Shown: positions 24,909 to 33,955, counted from the stretch's first letter. The stretch: 64,000 nt of DNA from Galactobacillus timonensis (GCF_900240265.1 NZ_LT964739.1:2052835-2116834), one strand, 5' to 3'. The notes: generated by a model not told the origin, from the letters alone. Program-made: numbers and translations.

Positions 24909-25545
24909 ACCCTGGCTGGCCGGAACGGATTTTGTATTTCATGAACCGGCAGACTGCTTCCATGTCAATTCGGATACGTATCTGCTTGGCAGTTTTCTGC
25001 GCCTAAAGCACAATGATACGGTTCTTGATATCGGGACAAATACAGGGGCTCTGCTGCTGTATGCCTCGCTGTTTCAGCCGCAGAAGCTGATTGGCGTCGA
25101 TATCAATGAAAAGGCAATTGAGCAGGCGGCAGTGAACCTGAAGGACAACGGTGTTTCTGCTGAGCTGTTTACGATGCCGGTGCAGCAGCTGAACATTCCG
25201 GCGGTCAGCGCCATTGTGTGCAATCCGCCGTACTTTGACAGCCGCCAGATGACCAAGGCCGGCCCTGAAGGTACAGCCCGGGCGGACGGAACACTGGGGA
25301 TGCAGGATCTCTTTGCTTCGACAAGGCGGCTGTTAAAGGATCATGGGAAGCTGTTTCTTGTGCAGCGGCCGCGGCAACTGGAGAACATCCTTCTTGAGGC
25401 GTCACAGGTTCATCTGCATTTGACGCGGATGTGCTTTGCGTATGATCGGCCGGGCGGTCGGGCGAAGACAGTGCTGCTGGAGTTCTGTAGGAATGTGGCG
25501 CCGGAGTTGGAAGTGATGGAACCGGTTTATCTCAACGCAAAATAA
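24895..25545 (+). CDS. tRNA1(Val) (adenine-37-N6)-methyltransferase-like protein
   Basis: This 216-residue class I SAM-dependent methyltransferase has motif I VLDIGTNTGALLLYAS, GVDINEKAIEQA, and the catalytic NPPY motif (VCNPPYF) of N6-adenine methyltransferases. The overall pattern matches the TrmN6/YabB family (COG4123), with the N-terminal HVNSDTYLLGSFL. The ATG at 24895 overlaps the kinase gene by 14 bp and follows GAAGAGG. A much longer upstream reading is only a shadow of the kinase gene. Confidence 0.85.
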   Translation: MKKSEPWLAGTDFVFHEPADCFHVNSDTYLLGSFLRLKHNDTVLDIGTNTGALLLYASLFQPQKLIGVDINEKAIEQAAVNLKDNGVSAELFTMPVQQLNIPAVSAIVCNPPYFDSRQMTKAGPEGTARADGTLGMQDLFASTRRLLKDHGKLFLVQRPRQLENILLEASQVHLHLTRMCFAYDRPGGRAKTVLLEFCRNVAPELEVMEPVYLNAK

Positions 25546-25547
25546 AA

Positions 25548-25568
25548 CCGCAGAATTTTCTTCTGCGG
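25548..25568 (-). terminator. Terminator of the small minus-strand gene
   Basis: CCGCAGAA / TTCTGCGG stem with a 5-nt loop. On the minus strand it is followed by TTTTATTTT; on the plus strand no T-tract follows. Confidence 0.75.
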
Positions 25569-25597
25569 CAGATGATTCCATTGCTGCGGCTCTATGA

Positions 25598-25855
25598 TCA
25601 GAGGGCGATGATGTCCTTCGGATCAACATCCGGCATGACACCGCCGGTTGCCTTTTCGAATTCTTCCTTGGTGATATCGTGGAATTCCCAGCGGCCGAGC
25701 GTACGGTTCGGTACGTCTTCCCACTTACCATCCTTGAATTCCTGAACGACGACACCGTTGTCGAACAGCAGGACATGAGACTTGTCCTCATTCCACATGA
25801 AGTAGAACGGCTGCTCATCGTCCATCAGGTTGATGCCATACTTTGACTTTAACAT
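25598..25855 (-). CDS. Small hypothetical protein, 85 residues
   Basis: The acidic soluble protein begins MLKSKYGINLMDDEQP and contains FYFMWNEDKSHVLLFDNG; no membrane segment is visible. It was not recognised. ATG 25855 is preferred because AAAGGAG lies 11 nt upstream; the GTG at 25867 would be directly adjacent to that site. It has its own promoter and terminator and ends 52 bp from the convergent methyltransferase gene. Confidence 0.65.
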   Translation of the reverse strand: MLKSKYGINLMDDEQPFYFMWNEDKSHVLLFDNGVVVQEFKDGKWEDVPNRTLGRWEFHDITKEEFEKATGGVMPDVDPKDIIAL

Positions 25856-25909
25856 GTTCTTGCTCACTCCTTTTACGTCAACATCCTAATACGCATGCAA
25901 GGCTGAGAA

Positions 25910-25939
25910 AATATACAGAATCGAAAAACAGTCAATCAA
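25910..25939 (-). promoter_or_regulatory. Probable promoter of the small minus-strand gene
   Basis: On the minus strand, -35 TTGATT (plus coordinates 25934-25939), an 18-bp spacer and -10 TATATT (25910-25915). Confidence 0.4.
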
Positions 25940-26003
25940 AATGCTCAGAAATTGCGCTTGATTTTCCACGCTTGATTTTCCGCCGGAGTGTGGCTTGAAA
26001 ACG

Positions 26004-26032
26004 TTGCAGAGAATTTTCAAATGTGCTAATAT
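26004..26032 (+). promoter_or_regulatory. Promoter of the L21-Prp-L27 operon
   Basis: -35 TTGCAG (26004-26009), 17-bp spacer, extended -10 TGC-TAATAT (26024-26032). Just upstream are two direct copies of CGCTTGATTTTCC (25955-25967 and 25969-25981). Confidence 0.65.
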
Positions 26033-26038
26033 ACTGCC

Positions 26039-26138
26039 GTTACGTCCTCTTGTACGAGGTCGGTAACCGCTCAGAACAGGGTTAAGACAGAGCAGATGTC
26101 CCCTTAATGGCGCGTCTTAAGATAACTGGTCAGGAGGT
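26039..26138 (+). promoter_or_regulatory. Ribosomal protein L21 leader RNA
   Basis: A structured leader of about 100 nt precedes rplU. It has a hairpin CCTC-TTGTAC-GAGG (26046-26059) and a longer-range pairing TTAAGAC (26082-26088) with GTCTTAA (26114-26120), ending at the AGGAGGT ribosome site. Position and shape fit the L21 leader family of Bacillota, which is thought to give autogenous control of the operon. A covariance-model search would confirm the family. Confidence 0.6.
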
Positions 26139-26144
26139 ATATTC

Positions 26145-26456
26145 ATGTACGCAATTATCGAAACAGGCGGCAAGCAGGTCAAGGTCGAGAAGGATTCCGT
26201 CATCTACGTCGAGAAGCTCGATGTGAAACCGGGAGCTGAGGTTGTCTTCGACAAGGTCATCCTCGTCAGCGACAACGGCACCAAGATCGGCACACCTTAT
26301 GTAGAAGGTGCCAAGGTTACGGCAAAGGTTGAGAAGCAGGGCAAGGAAAAGAAGATCCGTATCTTCAAGTACAAGCCGAAGAAGGGTTCCACCCGTCGCC
26401 GTCAGGGCCATCGCCAGCCGTATACAAAGCTTACGATTGAAAGCATCGAGGGCTGA
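26145..26456 (+). CDS. rplU: 50S ribosomal protein L21
   Basis: The 103-residue L21 begins [17 protein letters not shown], the family signature, and ends with the basic [18 protein letters not shown] region that contacts 23S rRNA. The start follows CAGGAGGTATATTC. Its stop overlaps the prp start (TGATG). Confidence 0.98.
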   Translation: MYAIIETGGKQVKVEKDSVIYVEKLDVKPGAEVVFDKVILVSDNGTKIGTPYVEGAKVTAKVEKQGKEKKIRIFKYKPKKGSTRRRQGHRQPYTKLTIESIEG

Positions 26457-26767
26457 TGATCCAGATTCGCGTTACGGAAACGCAGGAAAAGATTCGTTCC
26501 ATCGAAATTACAGGACACGCGGACAGCGCTCCCTATGGACAGGATCTGGTCTGTGCATCCGTCAGCACGATTGCATTCGGACTCTGCAATGCGATTGATC
26601 TGCTCAATGGCAAAGCGGATGTTTCCATTCAGGATAACCGGATTTACCTCAGCAAAGCCGAACCGGATACGGTGACGCAGACAGTCCTGCACACCGGACT
26701 GATTCAGCTGCAGACACTGGCTGAGACAAATCCCGCATTCATTTCTATTCAAATATCGGAGGTGTAA
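26456..26767 (+). CDS. prp: Ribosomal-processing cysteine protease Prp
   Basis: The 103-residue Prp (YsxB family) cleaves the N-terminal extension of L27 before ribosome assembly. The catalytic pair is visible as His in [10 protein letters not shown] and Cys in [12 protein letters not shown]. It lies between rplU and rpmA, its standard place in Bacillota. It overlaps rplU by one base, and rpmA follows after 2 bp. The matching substrate site is present in rpmA. Confidence 0.93.
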   Translation: MIQIRVTETQEKIRSIEITGHADSAPYGQDLVCASVSTIAFGLCNAIDLLNGKADVSIQDNRIYLSKAEPDTVTQTVLHTGLIQLQTLAETNPAFISIQISEV

Positions 26768-26769
26768 CT

Positions 26770-27057
26770 ATGAAGTACGTTCTGGATATTCAGTTCTTCG
26801 CATCCAAGAAGGGTGTTTCTTCCACCAAGAACGGCCGTGATTCTGCAGGTCGTCGTCTGGGCGCCAAGAAGGGTGACGGACAGTTCGCAACTGCCGGCTC
26901 CATTCTTTACCGTCAGAGAGGCACGAAGATTTATCCGGGGAAGAACGTCGGCCGCGGCGGCGACGATACGCTGTTTGCTACAGCAAGTGGTATCGTTCGT
27001 TTCGAGCGTCTGGGCAAGGATCGGAAACAGGTTTCCGTTTACCCGGAAGAAGCGTAA
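26770..27057 (+). CDS. rpmA: 50S ribosomal protein L27 with cleavable N-terminal extension
   Basis: The 95-residue L27 has the Firmicute-type extension [11 protein letters not shown] followed by [13 protein letters not shown]. The sequence LDIQFFA-S matches the known Prp cleavage site, so maturation would expose the residues that reach the peptidyl transferase centre. The [24 protein letters not shown] core is typical. A terminator follows directly. Confidence 0.97.
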   Translation: MKYVLDIQFFASKKGVSSTKNGRDSAGRRLGAKKGDGQFATAGSILYRQRGTKIYPGKNVGRGGDDTLFATASGIVRFERLGKDRKQVSVYPEEA

Positions 27058-27071
27058 TTGCTGGAATCTAC

Positions 27072-27100
27072 GGCTCCTGTTTCGACAGGAGCCCTTTTCT
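27072..27100 (+). terminator. Terminator of the rplU-prp-rpmA operon
   Basis: GGCTCCTGT-TTCG-ACAGGAGCC (27072-27093), a perfect 9-bp stem with a UUCG tetraloop, then CTTTTCTT. Confidence 0.93.
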
Positions 27101-27175
27101 TATCCTCATTTCACGTGTTTCGTGATATTTTCATGAGGGATATTGTGTTGGTTCAGAATCAGGGAGGTTCACACC

Positions 27176-28450
27176 ATGATTGATCAGATTAAAATTCATG
27201 TAAAAGCAGGTGACGGCGGCAAAGGCCTGGTCGGCTGGCGTCATGAAAAGTTTTATGCCAATGGCGGACCGTTCGGCGGCGACGGCGGCCGGGGCGGCCA
27301 TGTTTATGTTGAAGTGGATACCAACGAAACGACGCTCGCCAAGCTTCGCTACACCAAGAGTGTCAAGGCCGGCAATGGCGAACCGGGCAAGATGAAGAAG
27401 ATGCACGGCGCCGATGGCGAAGATGTGACGCTGCGGGTTCCCCTTGGCACCATGATCCGCAATGCCGCAACCGGAGATCTGCTCGCCGATCTTACCAGGC
27501 CCCATCAGATCGTACAGATTGCCCATGGTGGCAAGGGCGGCCTTGGCAACTATCACTTTGCGACTGCCCGCAACGATGCACCGGAATATGCGCAGCCTGG
27601 CGAGCCGGGAGAATCTCTGGATCTGATTTTTGAGCTGCGTCTGCTGGCGGATGCGGGGCTGATCGGCTTCCCTTCGGTGGGAAAGTCGACGTTCCTTTCG
27701 GCTGCCACCAATGCGCGTCCGGCCATCGCTGCCTATCCCTTTACAACCCTGGAGCCGAACATCGGCGTCGTGGAACTGAAGGATGGCCGCAGCTTTGTGC
27801 TGGCCGATATGCCGGGTCTGATTGAAGGAGCTGCCGAAGGCAGGGGGCTTGGTGATACCTTCCTTCGCCATATCCGCCGCTGCCGCGTGCTGATTCATGT
27901 GCTTGACATGAGTGGTGAGCAGGGGGATCCGCTGGAGGACTATGCCATCATCAACAAGGAGCTTGGCTCCTATGATGCTTCGCTGCTCGAAAAGCCGCAG
28001 ATCGTCGTCGCCAACAAGATGGACATGGACGGGGCGGAAGATTATCTCAGGATGTTCAAGGAAGCCCATCCGGATCTGAAGGTGTTTGAGACAAGCACCC
28101 AGCTTCATAAGGGCATCGAGGCCGTTCTCAATGAAGCGGAGGTTCAGATCACCAGGGCACGGGAAGCGGAACAGGCAGCCCTCAAGGAACAGGAACAGGT
28201 TGTTGTCTACCGCTATGAACCGAAGCGGCCTGACTTTACGATTGAAAATCTTGGCAACCGCAAGTGGAAGGTCGTCTCGGAGAAGGTGGATCGTCTGGCG
28301 GATACCGTCGACTTTAACAAGGAGAACGATGTCTTTGCCTTTGCGGCTACCCTTACAAAGATGGGCATCGACAAGGCACTGGCCGAAGCCGGGGCTCGCG
28401 ATGGGGATCAGGTCATTGTCGGCAGCTATGTCATGGACTACAACAAGTAG
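27176..28450 (+). CDS. obgE: GTPase ObgE/CgtA
   Basis: The 424-residue GTPase acts in 50S maturation and stress control. It has the glycine-rich Obg domain (KAGDGGKGLVGWRHEK to about residue 155), a G domain (GFPSVGKSTFLS, DMPGLIEGAAEGRGLG, NKMD) and a C-terminal OCT domain (FTIENLGNRKWKVVSEKVDR) found in Firmicute Obg. ATG 27176 follows AGGGAGG; an upstream in-frame start at 27143 lacks one. ruvA follows after 9 bp. Confidence 0.95.
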   Translation: MIDQIKIHVKAGDGGKGLVGWRHEKFYANGGPFGGDGGRGGHVYVEVDTNETTLAKLRYTKSVKAGNGEPGKMKKMHGADGEDVTLRVPLGTMIRNAATGDLLADLTRPHQIVQIAHGGKGGLGNYHFATARNDAPEYAQPGEPGESLDLIFELRLLADAGLIGFPSVGKSTFLSAATNARPAIAAYPFTTLEPNIGVVELKDGRSFVLADMPGLIEGAAEGRGLGDTFLRHIRRCRVLIHVLDMSGEQGDPLEDYAIINKELGSYDASLLEKPQIVVANKMDMDGAEDYLRMFKEAHPDLKVFETSTQLHKGIEAVLNEAEVQITRAREAEQAALKEQEQVVVYRYEPKRPDFTIENLGNRKWKVVSEKVDRLADTVDFNKENDVFAFAATLTKMGIDKALAEAGARDGDQVIVGSYVMDYNK

Positions 28451-28459
28451 GATAGACCT

Positions 28460-29059
28460 ATGATTGCGTTTATTAAGGGAACCATCGCTGCCATCGGGGC
28501 GGACTGGGTTGTCATTGAAAACAACGGGATGGGATGGCAGGTTGCCTACCCCCATTGTGATCGGGTTCATCTCAAGGATGAGGTTCAGATCTTTACCTAT
28601 CTGAACTATTCGGATGTGGATCTGAGTCTTTACGGTTTTGAAAGCAGCGAAGAAAAGGAGCTGTTTCAGCGCCTGATTTCGGTCAAGGGCCTTGGCCCCA
28701 AAACAGCCATGGGCATGCTGGCGAAAGCAGGCACCGAAAAAATCATTCAGGCTGTGGAAACCGGCGATGTTTCGGCTTTGAAAAAAGTGCCGGGCATCGG
28801 AGCCAAGACGGCGAGCCAGATTGTTCTCGATCTCAAGGGCAAGCTTGTTCCGGTTGCTCAGAAGAATACGAAGGCCGATACCGTAACGTATCCGCCGGAA
28901 ATCGAAGAAGCTCTGCAGGGATTGCGCAATCTGGGCTGGAAGGGCAGTGAGATCAGCGATGCGGCTGCCTATCTCAGCTCACTTGGACTCCATACGACCC
29001 AGGAATATCTCAAGGCCGGCCTGCAGTATCTGAATAAAAAGCGGACAGGAGGAATGTAA
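28460..29059 (+). CDS. ruvA: Holliday junction DNA helicase subunit RuvA
   Basis: RuvA (199 residues) binds the four-way junction as a tetramer and loads RuvB. It has the N-terminal OB fold (MIAFIKGTIAAIGADWVVIE), two helix-hairpin-helix motifs (SVKGLGPKTAMGML and KVPGIGAKTASQIVLDLK) and the C-terminal RuvB-binding domain (EEALQGLRNLGW). ruvB starts at the base after its stop. Confidence 0.96.
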   Translation: MIAFIKGTIAAIGADWVVIENNGMGWQVAYPHCDRVHLKDEVQIFTYLNYSDVDLSLYGFESSEEKELFQRLISVKGLGPKTAMGMLAKAGTEKIIQAVETGDVSALKKVPGIGAKTASQIVLDLKGKLVPVAQKNTKADTVTYPPEIEEALQGLRNLGWKGSEISDAAAYLSSLGLHTTQEYLKAGLQYLNKKRTGGM

Positions 29060-30076
29060 ATGGACAGCGGCGATGAAAATATCATGTCTGTACTGCCTGA
29101 GGCAGGGGACAACGAAGAAACCATTCGTCCCCAGACTCTGGATGATTATGTCGGTCAGGAAGAGCTGAAGAACAATCTTCGTATTTTCATTCAGGCCGCT
29201 CTGCAGAGAAACGAATCTCTGGACCATGTCCTTCTCTACGGTCCTCCGGGACTGGGCAAGACGACGCTTGCCTACATTCTTGCCAATGAGATGCATGCCC
29301 ATATCCGTACCGCCAGCGGACCATCGATCATGAAAGCCGGTGATCTTGCTTCGGTACTTTCGGTGCTGGAGCCGGGGGATGTACTGTTCATTGATGAGAT
29401 TCACCGTCTTCCCCGTCAGGTGGAAGAAGTGCTGTATCCGGCGATGGAGGATTTCTGCCTGGATGTTATGGTCGGCAGTGAAGGCAGTTCACGGTCCGTG
29501 CGTCTCGATCTGCCGCCGTTTACGCTTGTCGGTGCAACGACGCGCTATGGCGATCTCTCTTCGCCTTTGCGGGACCGTTTCGGCATCGTGTCGAAGCTTG
29601 ATTATTATACGGTCGAGCAGCTGTCCAAGATTGTGACCCGTTCGGCGCGGGTGATGAATGCGGAAATTGATCCGGATGCGGTTGTTGAAATCGCGCGGCG
29701 TTCCCGCGGTACGCCGCGGATTGCCAATCGTCTGCTGCGGCGGATCCGCGACTTTGCCCAGGTACTCAGCGGCGGCCGGATTACGAAGGAAATTGCCGCC
29801 CAGGCGCTTGATCGTCTCCATGTGGATGCGCTGGGGCTTGATGAAGTTGATCTTCGGTATCTCCATGGCATCATTGATCGGTTCCATGGCGGTCCGGTCG
29901 GGCTGGAGGCTTTGGCCAATGCGATCAGCGAAGAAGCTGTGACGCTGGAGGATGTCTATGAGCCCTACCTGATCCAGATCGGCTTTATCAACCGGACGGC
30001 ACGGGGCCGTGTTGCAACAAAGGAAGCCTACGAGCATCTTGGCATCGAAGGTTCCTTCCAGAATACATTGTTCTAG
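29060..30076 (+). CDS. ruvB: Holliday junction branch migration ATPase RuvB
   Basis: RuvB (338 residues) is the AAA+ motor of branch migration. Walker A is [11 protein letters not shown], Walker B is [20 protein letters not shown], sensor I is [19 protein letters not shown], and the C-terminal winged helix is present. It starts right after ruvA, preceded by GGAGGAATG. Its stop codon shares the palindrome CTAG with the stop of the convergent SRAP gene, leaving no room for a terminator between them. Confidence 0.97.
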   Translation: MDSGDENIMSVLPEAGDNEETIRPQTLDDYVGQEELKNNLRIFIQAALQRNESLDHVLLYGPPGLGKTTLAYILANEMHAHIRTASGPSIMKAGDLASVLSVLEPGDVLFIDEIHRLPRQVEEVLYPAMEDFCLDVMVGSEGSSRSVRLDLPPFTLVGATTRYGDLSSPLRDRFGIVSKLDYYTVEQLSKIVTRSARVMNAEIDPDAVVEIARRSRGTPRIANRLLRRIRDFAQVLSGGRITKEIAAQALDRLHVDALGLDEVDLRYLHGIIDRFHGGPVGLEALANAISEEAVTLEDVYEPYLIQIGFINRTARGRVATKEAYEHLGIEGSFQNTLF

Positions 30077-30636
30077 GCACGCTCCTGTTCACGATCTTTC
30101 AGTGAAAGAGCAGCTGCCTGCTGAATCGTGCCGGCGGAAAAGAAGGCGTCGGCAGAGTCATGATCATAGGCCAGCGGCATGCGGTCATGAATCTCTGCGG
30201 CTTTTCCTGAAGCTGCCTGGGTCAGGATGACAAAGCTCAGACGGCCATCGGCTTCTCTGTGAAGCAGGCCGCCCAGGCCGATCGTTCCACGCTGATGTAG
30301 AAAGAGATATCGGGTATGGTCGGCTGACCATTCATAGTAGCCGCCGGCATAGACCAGGCAGCGCCGGCAGCCCTGAAAGAAGGGGCTGGAATCGGCGGTC
30401 TCGGCGCGGGCATTGATGATGAGACGGGCACTGCGTGAGGCAAAGCCCCAGCGGGCAAGGGTTGTATGGTAGCGGCCGCTGATGTCTCTGGTAAAAAGAA
30501 AGGCGGTCTGGCCGGGTGCGATTTCGCCGCGCTGCAGCAGCGTCAGTTCCTTGTTTGTGAGATGGTTCTTTGCCTGATCAATCAGTTTCTGAAAGTCTGG
30601 ATTTGCGTTAACATCAAAGCTGTATCTTCCGCACAT
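30073..30636 (-). CDS. SOS response-associated peptidase (SRAP) family protein
   Basis: The 187-residue protein is of the YedK/HMCES type, which crosslinks to abasic sites in single-stranded DNA through Cys2. Visible motifs are MCGRYSF (catalytic Cys after Met removal), [16 protein letters not shown] (Glu) and [10 protein letters not shown] (His). All four hallmark positions are kept. On the minus strand an extended -10 box TGC-TAAACT (plus coordinates 30643-30651) lies 6 nt from the ATG with no Shine-Dalgarno sequence, suggesting a leaderless mRNA. It is convergent with ruvB. Confidence 0.9.
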   Translation of the reverse strand: MCGRYSFDVNANPDFQKLIDQAKNHLTNKELTLLQRGEIAPGQTAFLFTRDISGRYHTTLARWGFASRSARLIINARAETADSSPFFQGCRRCLVYAGGYYEWSADHTRYLFLHQRGTIGLGGLLHREADGRLSFVILTQAASGKAAEIHDRMPLAYDHDSADAFFSAGTIQQAAALSLKDREQERA

Positions 30637-30655
30637 GGTTTCAGTTTAGCAAAGT

Positions 30656-31012
30656 ATGTCGAAAAAGAGTCTGAAGAAAAACCCGCGTTCCCAGCTGGCC
30701 CGGATGTACCGGCGTCTTTATTTCTTTTCCTTCGGCGTTTTTCTGGGCATTTTCGGAGTCGGGGCACTTGTTCTTTCCATTGTCAATCTGATTCTTGAGA
30801 CGCGGCCGACGCTGCGGATTGTGCAGTATGCGGCATTGATCATCGCTGATTTCTTCTGGTCGGGATCGCTTGTCAGTAGGCGCTTTTCCAGTTTTCTGAG
30901 GAAAAATTATGAGGCGCCGTCCCTGGATCAGCGCTCGACGGGAGAAATCGTATTTGAAAACGAAGAGGAAGACCCATATAATACCAGCAGAGCTAAGAAG
31001 CGGAATAAGTAG
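30656..31012 (+). CDS. Hypothetical two-helix membrane protein
   Basis: The 118-residue protein has a basic N-terminus (MSKKSLKKNPRSQLARMYRR), two hydrophobic helices (FFSFGVFLGIFGVGALVLSI and IVQYAALIIADFFWSGSLV) and an acidic then basic C-terminus. It was not recognised. It is divergent from the SRAP gene with only 19 bp between start codons and has no Shine-Dalgarno sequence. Its 3' end contains the valS promoter. Confidence 0.65.
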   Translation: MSKKSLKKNPRSQLARMYRRLYFFSFGVFLGIFGVGALVLSIVNLILETRPTLRIVQYAALIIADFFWSGSLVSRRFSSFLRKNYEAPSLDQRSTGEIVFENEEEDPYNTSRAKKRNK

Positions 31013-31206
31013 CTTTCTTCCAGGCAGCAAGAGAGAACGGTTATCCGGTGAAAGACCGTCTGTTCGATGAAAGTGAAGTCCTCCGTGAGCCGCTGCAGTG
31101 AATTCATCAGTAGCTGCGGCCGTATCGGCACGTTACGCCTTTGAGAAGCAAGCAAGGTGGTACCACGCAAGTTCCGGCGTCCTTGAGAGGGGACGCCTTT
31201 TTATTT
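30954..31206 (+). promoter_or_regulatory. valS promoter and T-box riboswitch (Val)
   Basis: The promoter (-35 TTGAAA 30954-30959, 17-bp spacer, -10 TATAAT 30977-30982) lies inside the end of the preceding gene. The leader has the stem I core (AGAGAG, GGTGAAA), a likely specifier codon GTC (31078-31080, valine), and the T-box AAGGTGGTACCACGC (31154-31168) that pairs with the NCCA end of uncharged tRNA. It ends in a terminator GGCGTCC (31176-31182) / GGACGCC (31191-31197) plus TTTTTATTT. Uncharged tRNA-Val would favour antitermination. Confidence 0.92.
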
Positions 31207-31230
31207 GCTGGATTTGACAGGAGAATGAAG

Positions 31231-33843
31231 ATGAAGAAAGAACTCGCCGCAAAGTACGATCATAAGGCTGTGGAAGACGGCCGTTATGACAAGTGGGTCA
31301 GGGCCGGCTATTTCACGGCCGGGGACAAATCCAAAGACCCGTTTACAATTGTCATTCCTCCTCCCAATGTGACCGGGATTCTGCACCTTGGTCATGCCTG
31401 GGACAATACGCTGCAGGATATCATCTGCCGCTATAAGCGGATGAAGGGCTATGATGTTCTGTATCTGCCGGGCATGGATCATGCCGGCATTGCGACGCAG
31501 GCAAAGGTTGATGCCCGCCTGAAGTCGGAAGGTATTTCACGCTATGACATCGGCCGTGAAAAGTTCCTCGACCGCGCCTGGGAGTGGAAGGAAGAATACG
31601 CCGCTACGATCCGGAAGCAATGGGCAAAGCTCGGCAACAGTCTTGATTATTCAAGAGAGCGCTTCACTATGGATGAAGGCTTCAACAAGGCGGTCCGCCA
31701 TGTCTTTGTGACGCTGTACAACGAGGGGCTGATCTACCGTGGATGGCGGATCATCAACTGGGATCCGGAAGCGCGTACCGCCCTCAGCAACATTGAAGTC
31801 ATCTACCAGGAAGATCCGGGCAAGATGTACTACATGAACTATGAGACGGTTGAAGATCATGAACATTTCATCGTCGCAACAACCCGTCCGGAGACGATGT
31901 TCGGCGATGTGTGCATCGTCGTCAACCCCAACGATGAGAAGCGCAAGCATCTGATCGGCAAGCACTGCATCAATCCGGCCAACGGCCAGCAGCTTCCGAT
32001 CATCGGCGATGACTATATCGATATGGATTTCGGTACGGCCATCATGAAGTGTACGCCGGCTCACGATCCCAACGACTTTGCGATTGCGGAGCGTCACGGT
32101 CTTGACAAGCCCATCTGCATGAATCCGGACGGAACGATGAATGAGATCTGCGGTAAGTATGCAGGCATGGACCGCTATGCGTGCCGCGATGCACTGGTTG
32201 AGGATTTCACGCAGCGCGGCGTCATGGATCATATTGAAAACATTACGCATCAGGTTGGCCATTCGGAGCGTACACACTGCGTCGTGGAGCCGTATCTTTC
32301 CCAGCAGTGGTTCGTGAAGATGAAGCCGCTGGCCCAGGATGTGCTGGATCATCAGAAGGATCCGGATTCGCGGATCAACTTCTATCCGGAGCGCTTCAAC
32401 AAGACCTTTACACAGTGGCTTGAGAACATCGAGGACTGGTGCATATCGCGTCAGCTCTGGTGGGGGCACCGCATTCCTGCATGGTATAACAAGACGACGG
32501 GTGAGACCTACGTTGGCGAAGAGGGGCCCAAGGATCCGGAGAACTGGACGCAGGATGAGGATGTTCTGGATACCTGGTTTTCTTCGGCACTGTGGCCGTT
32601 TGCGACGCTGGGATGGCCTGAGGAAACCGATGATTACAAGCGCTACTATCCGACAAGCACGATGGTGACCGGCTATGACATCATCTTCTTCTGGGTTGCG
32701 CGCATGGCGTTCCAGGGCCGTCACTTTACGAAGGAGCGTCCGTTCAAGGATGTTCTGATCCATGGTCTGATCCGCGATTCGCAGGGCCGCAAGATGTCCA
32801 AGTCGCTGGGCAACGGAATTGATCCGATGCAGGTCATTGATCAGTACGGTGTGGATGCGCTGCGTTTCTTCCTGGCGACCAACTCGACGCCGGGGCAGGA
32901 TATGCGCTACATTCCGGAAAAGGTGGAGGCTGCCTGGAACTTCATTAATAAACTTTGGAATGCGAGCCGCTTTGTGCTGATGAATCTTGATGAGGACATG
33001 AAGCCGGAAGATGTGGACCTTTCGCATCTTTCAGAGGCGGATGCCTGGATTCTGGCGCGTCTCAATACGGTTCTTGATCATTTCAACGAGAACATGGAGA
33101 AGTATGAGTTTGCGCTGGTCGGCAACGAGCTGTACAGCTTCGTCTGGGATGATTTCTGCAGCTGGTACATTGAAATGAGCAAGGCGTCGCTGCAGAGTTC
33201 GGACGAAGAAGTGCGCAAGGCCGCAAAGAGTACGCTCTTTGTGATGCTCAATGCGATCGTTCGTCTGCTCCATCCGTTCATGCCGTTTGTGACGGAGGAG
33301 ATCTATCTGGCTCTGCCGCATGAAAAGGAATCGATCTGTCTGGAAACCTGGCCTGAGAAGGTGGCAGGTGTTCCGATGAGGCACATTGCGGAGATGGATC
33401 GTGTGGTTTCGGTAATTTCGAAGCTGCGTGAGCTGAAGAATGACAATGGTCTGAAGCCTTCGCGCCGTCTGTCCTTCATTCTGAAGGATCTCGATGGAAA
33501 TGTGATTCCGGTTGAGGAAAATCAGAAGGCGATGATTGACCGTATGGCGAAGAGTGACTGGGTCGATCATCTGGATGGTGATCTGACGGTTGCGACGGTT
33601 ACGGGCGGAAGTATTTATATTCCTTCGCAGGAGCTTCTCGATGTTGAGGAAGAGAAGAAGAAGCTGACCAGTGAGCGTGTGCGTCTGGAAGGTGAGGTTG
33701 CCCGTTCGACGAAGATTCTTTCCAATCCCGGTTTCCTTGCCAAGGCGCCGGCGGCCAAGGTTGAGGCGGAGAAGGCAAAGCTGGCTGACTATGAGAAGCA
33801 GCTGGCGGTTGTCATTGCCCGTTTTGAAGCCATTGCCAAATAA
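31231..33843 (+). CDS. valS: Valyl-tRNA synthetase
   Basis: ValRS (870 residues) has the class I HIGH motif in PPPNVTGILHLGHAWD, a CP1 editing domain (TTRPETMFGDVCIVV), the KMSKS loop in GRKMSKSLGNGID, and a C-terminal tRNA-binding coiled coil (LLDVEEEKKKLTSERVRLE). Start 31231 is chosen because AGGAG lies 7 nt upstream. A longer in-frame reading from 31141 runs through the T-box terminator and is not real. It is controlled by the T-box. Confidence 0.96.
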   Translation: MKKELAAKYDHKAVEDGRYDKWVRAGYFTAGDKSKDPFTIVIPPPNVTGILHLGHAWDNTLQDIICRYKRMKGYDVLYLPGMDHAGIATQAKVDARLKSEGISRYDIGREKFLDRAWEWKEEYAATIRKQWAKLGNSLDYSRERFTMDEGFNKAVRHVFVTLYNEGLIYRGWRIINWDPEARTALSNIEVIYQEDPGKMYYMNYETVEDHEHFIVATTRPETMFGDVCIVVNPNDEKRKHLIGKHCINPANGQQLPIIGDDYIDMDFGTAIMKCTPAHDPNDFAIAERHGLDKPICMNPDGTMNEICGKYAGMDRYACRDALVEDFTQRGVMDHIENITHQVGHSERTHCVVEPYLSQQWFVKMKPLAQDVLDHQKDPDSRINFYPERFNKTFTQWLENIEDWCISRQLWWGHRIPAWYNKTTGETYVGEEGPKDPENWTQDEDVLDTWFSSALWPFATLGWPEETDDYKRYYPTSTMVTGYDIIFFWVARMAFQGRHFTKERPFKDVLIHGLIRDSQGRKMSKSLGNGIDPMQVIDQYGVDALRFFLATNSTPGQDMRYIPEKVEAAWNFINKLWNASRFVLMNLDEDMKPEDVDLSHLSEADAWILARLNTVLDHFNENMEKYEFALVGNELYSFVWDDFCSWYIEMSKASLQSSDEEVRKAAKSTLFVMLNAIVRLLHPFMPFVTEEIYLALPHEKESICLETWPEKVAGVPMRHIAEMDRVVSVISKLRELKNDNGLKPSRRLSFILKDLDGNVIPVEENQKAMIDRMAKSDWVDHLDGDLTVATVTGGSIYIPSQELLDVEEEKKKLTSERVRLEGEVARSTKILSNPGFLAKAPAAKVEAEKAKLADYEKQLAVVIARFEAIAK

Positions 33844-33848
33844 AAGCA

Positions 33849-33857
33849 TGCTATAAT
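33849..33857 (+). promoter_or_regulatory. Extended -10 promoter upstream of the alpha/beta hydrolase
   Basis: TGC-TATAAT (33849-33857) just after the valS stop; a leader of about 90 nt would follow. Confidence 0.55.
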
Positions 33858-33888
33858 CGGCCAGAGAGGTATCGGGCGAAGAATGAGA

Positions 33889-33938
33889 GGAAGAAGGGAA
33901 ACGTCTAAGTATAGCAACGGGTCCGTTTCTTCCTTTTT
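33889..33938 (+). terminator. Possible terminator or attenuator between valS and the hydrolase
   Basis: GAAACG (33898-33903) pairs with CGTTTC (33924-33929), extended by G-U pairs, and the T-run TTTTTTT follows. It could end valS transcripts, or attenuate the hydrolase transcript started at 33864, because it lies downstream of that promoter. Confidence 0.5.
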
Positions 33939-33955
33939 TTCGGAAAGGAGAATTC

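Noticed and set aside
25548..25568. Terminator for the tRNA methyltransferase gene
   Set aside because: No T-tract on the plus strand; the hairpin fits only the minus-strand gene.
31141..31230. N-terminal extension of valS
   Set aside because: It reads through the T-box and terminator hairpin; the real start with a ribosome site is 31231.
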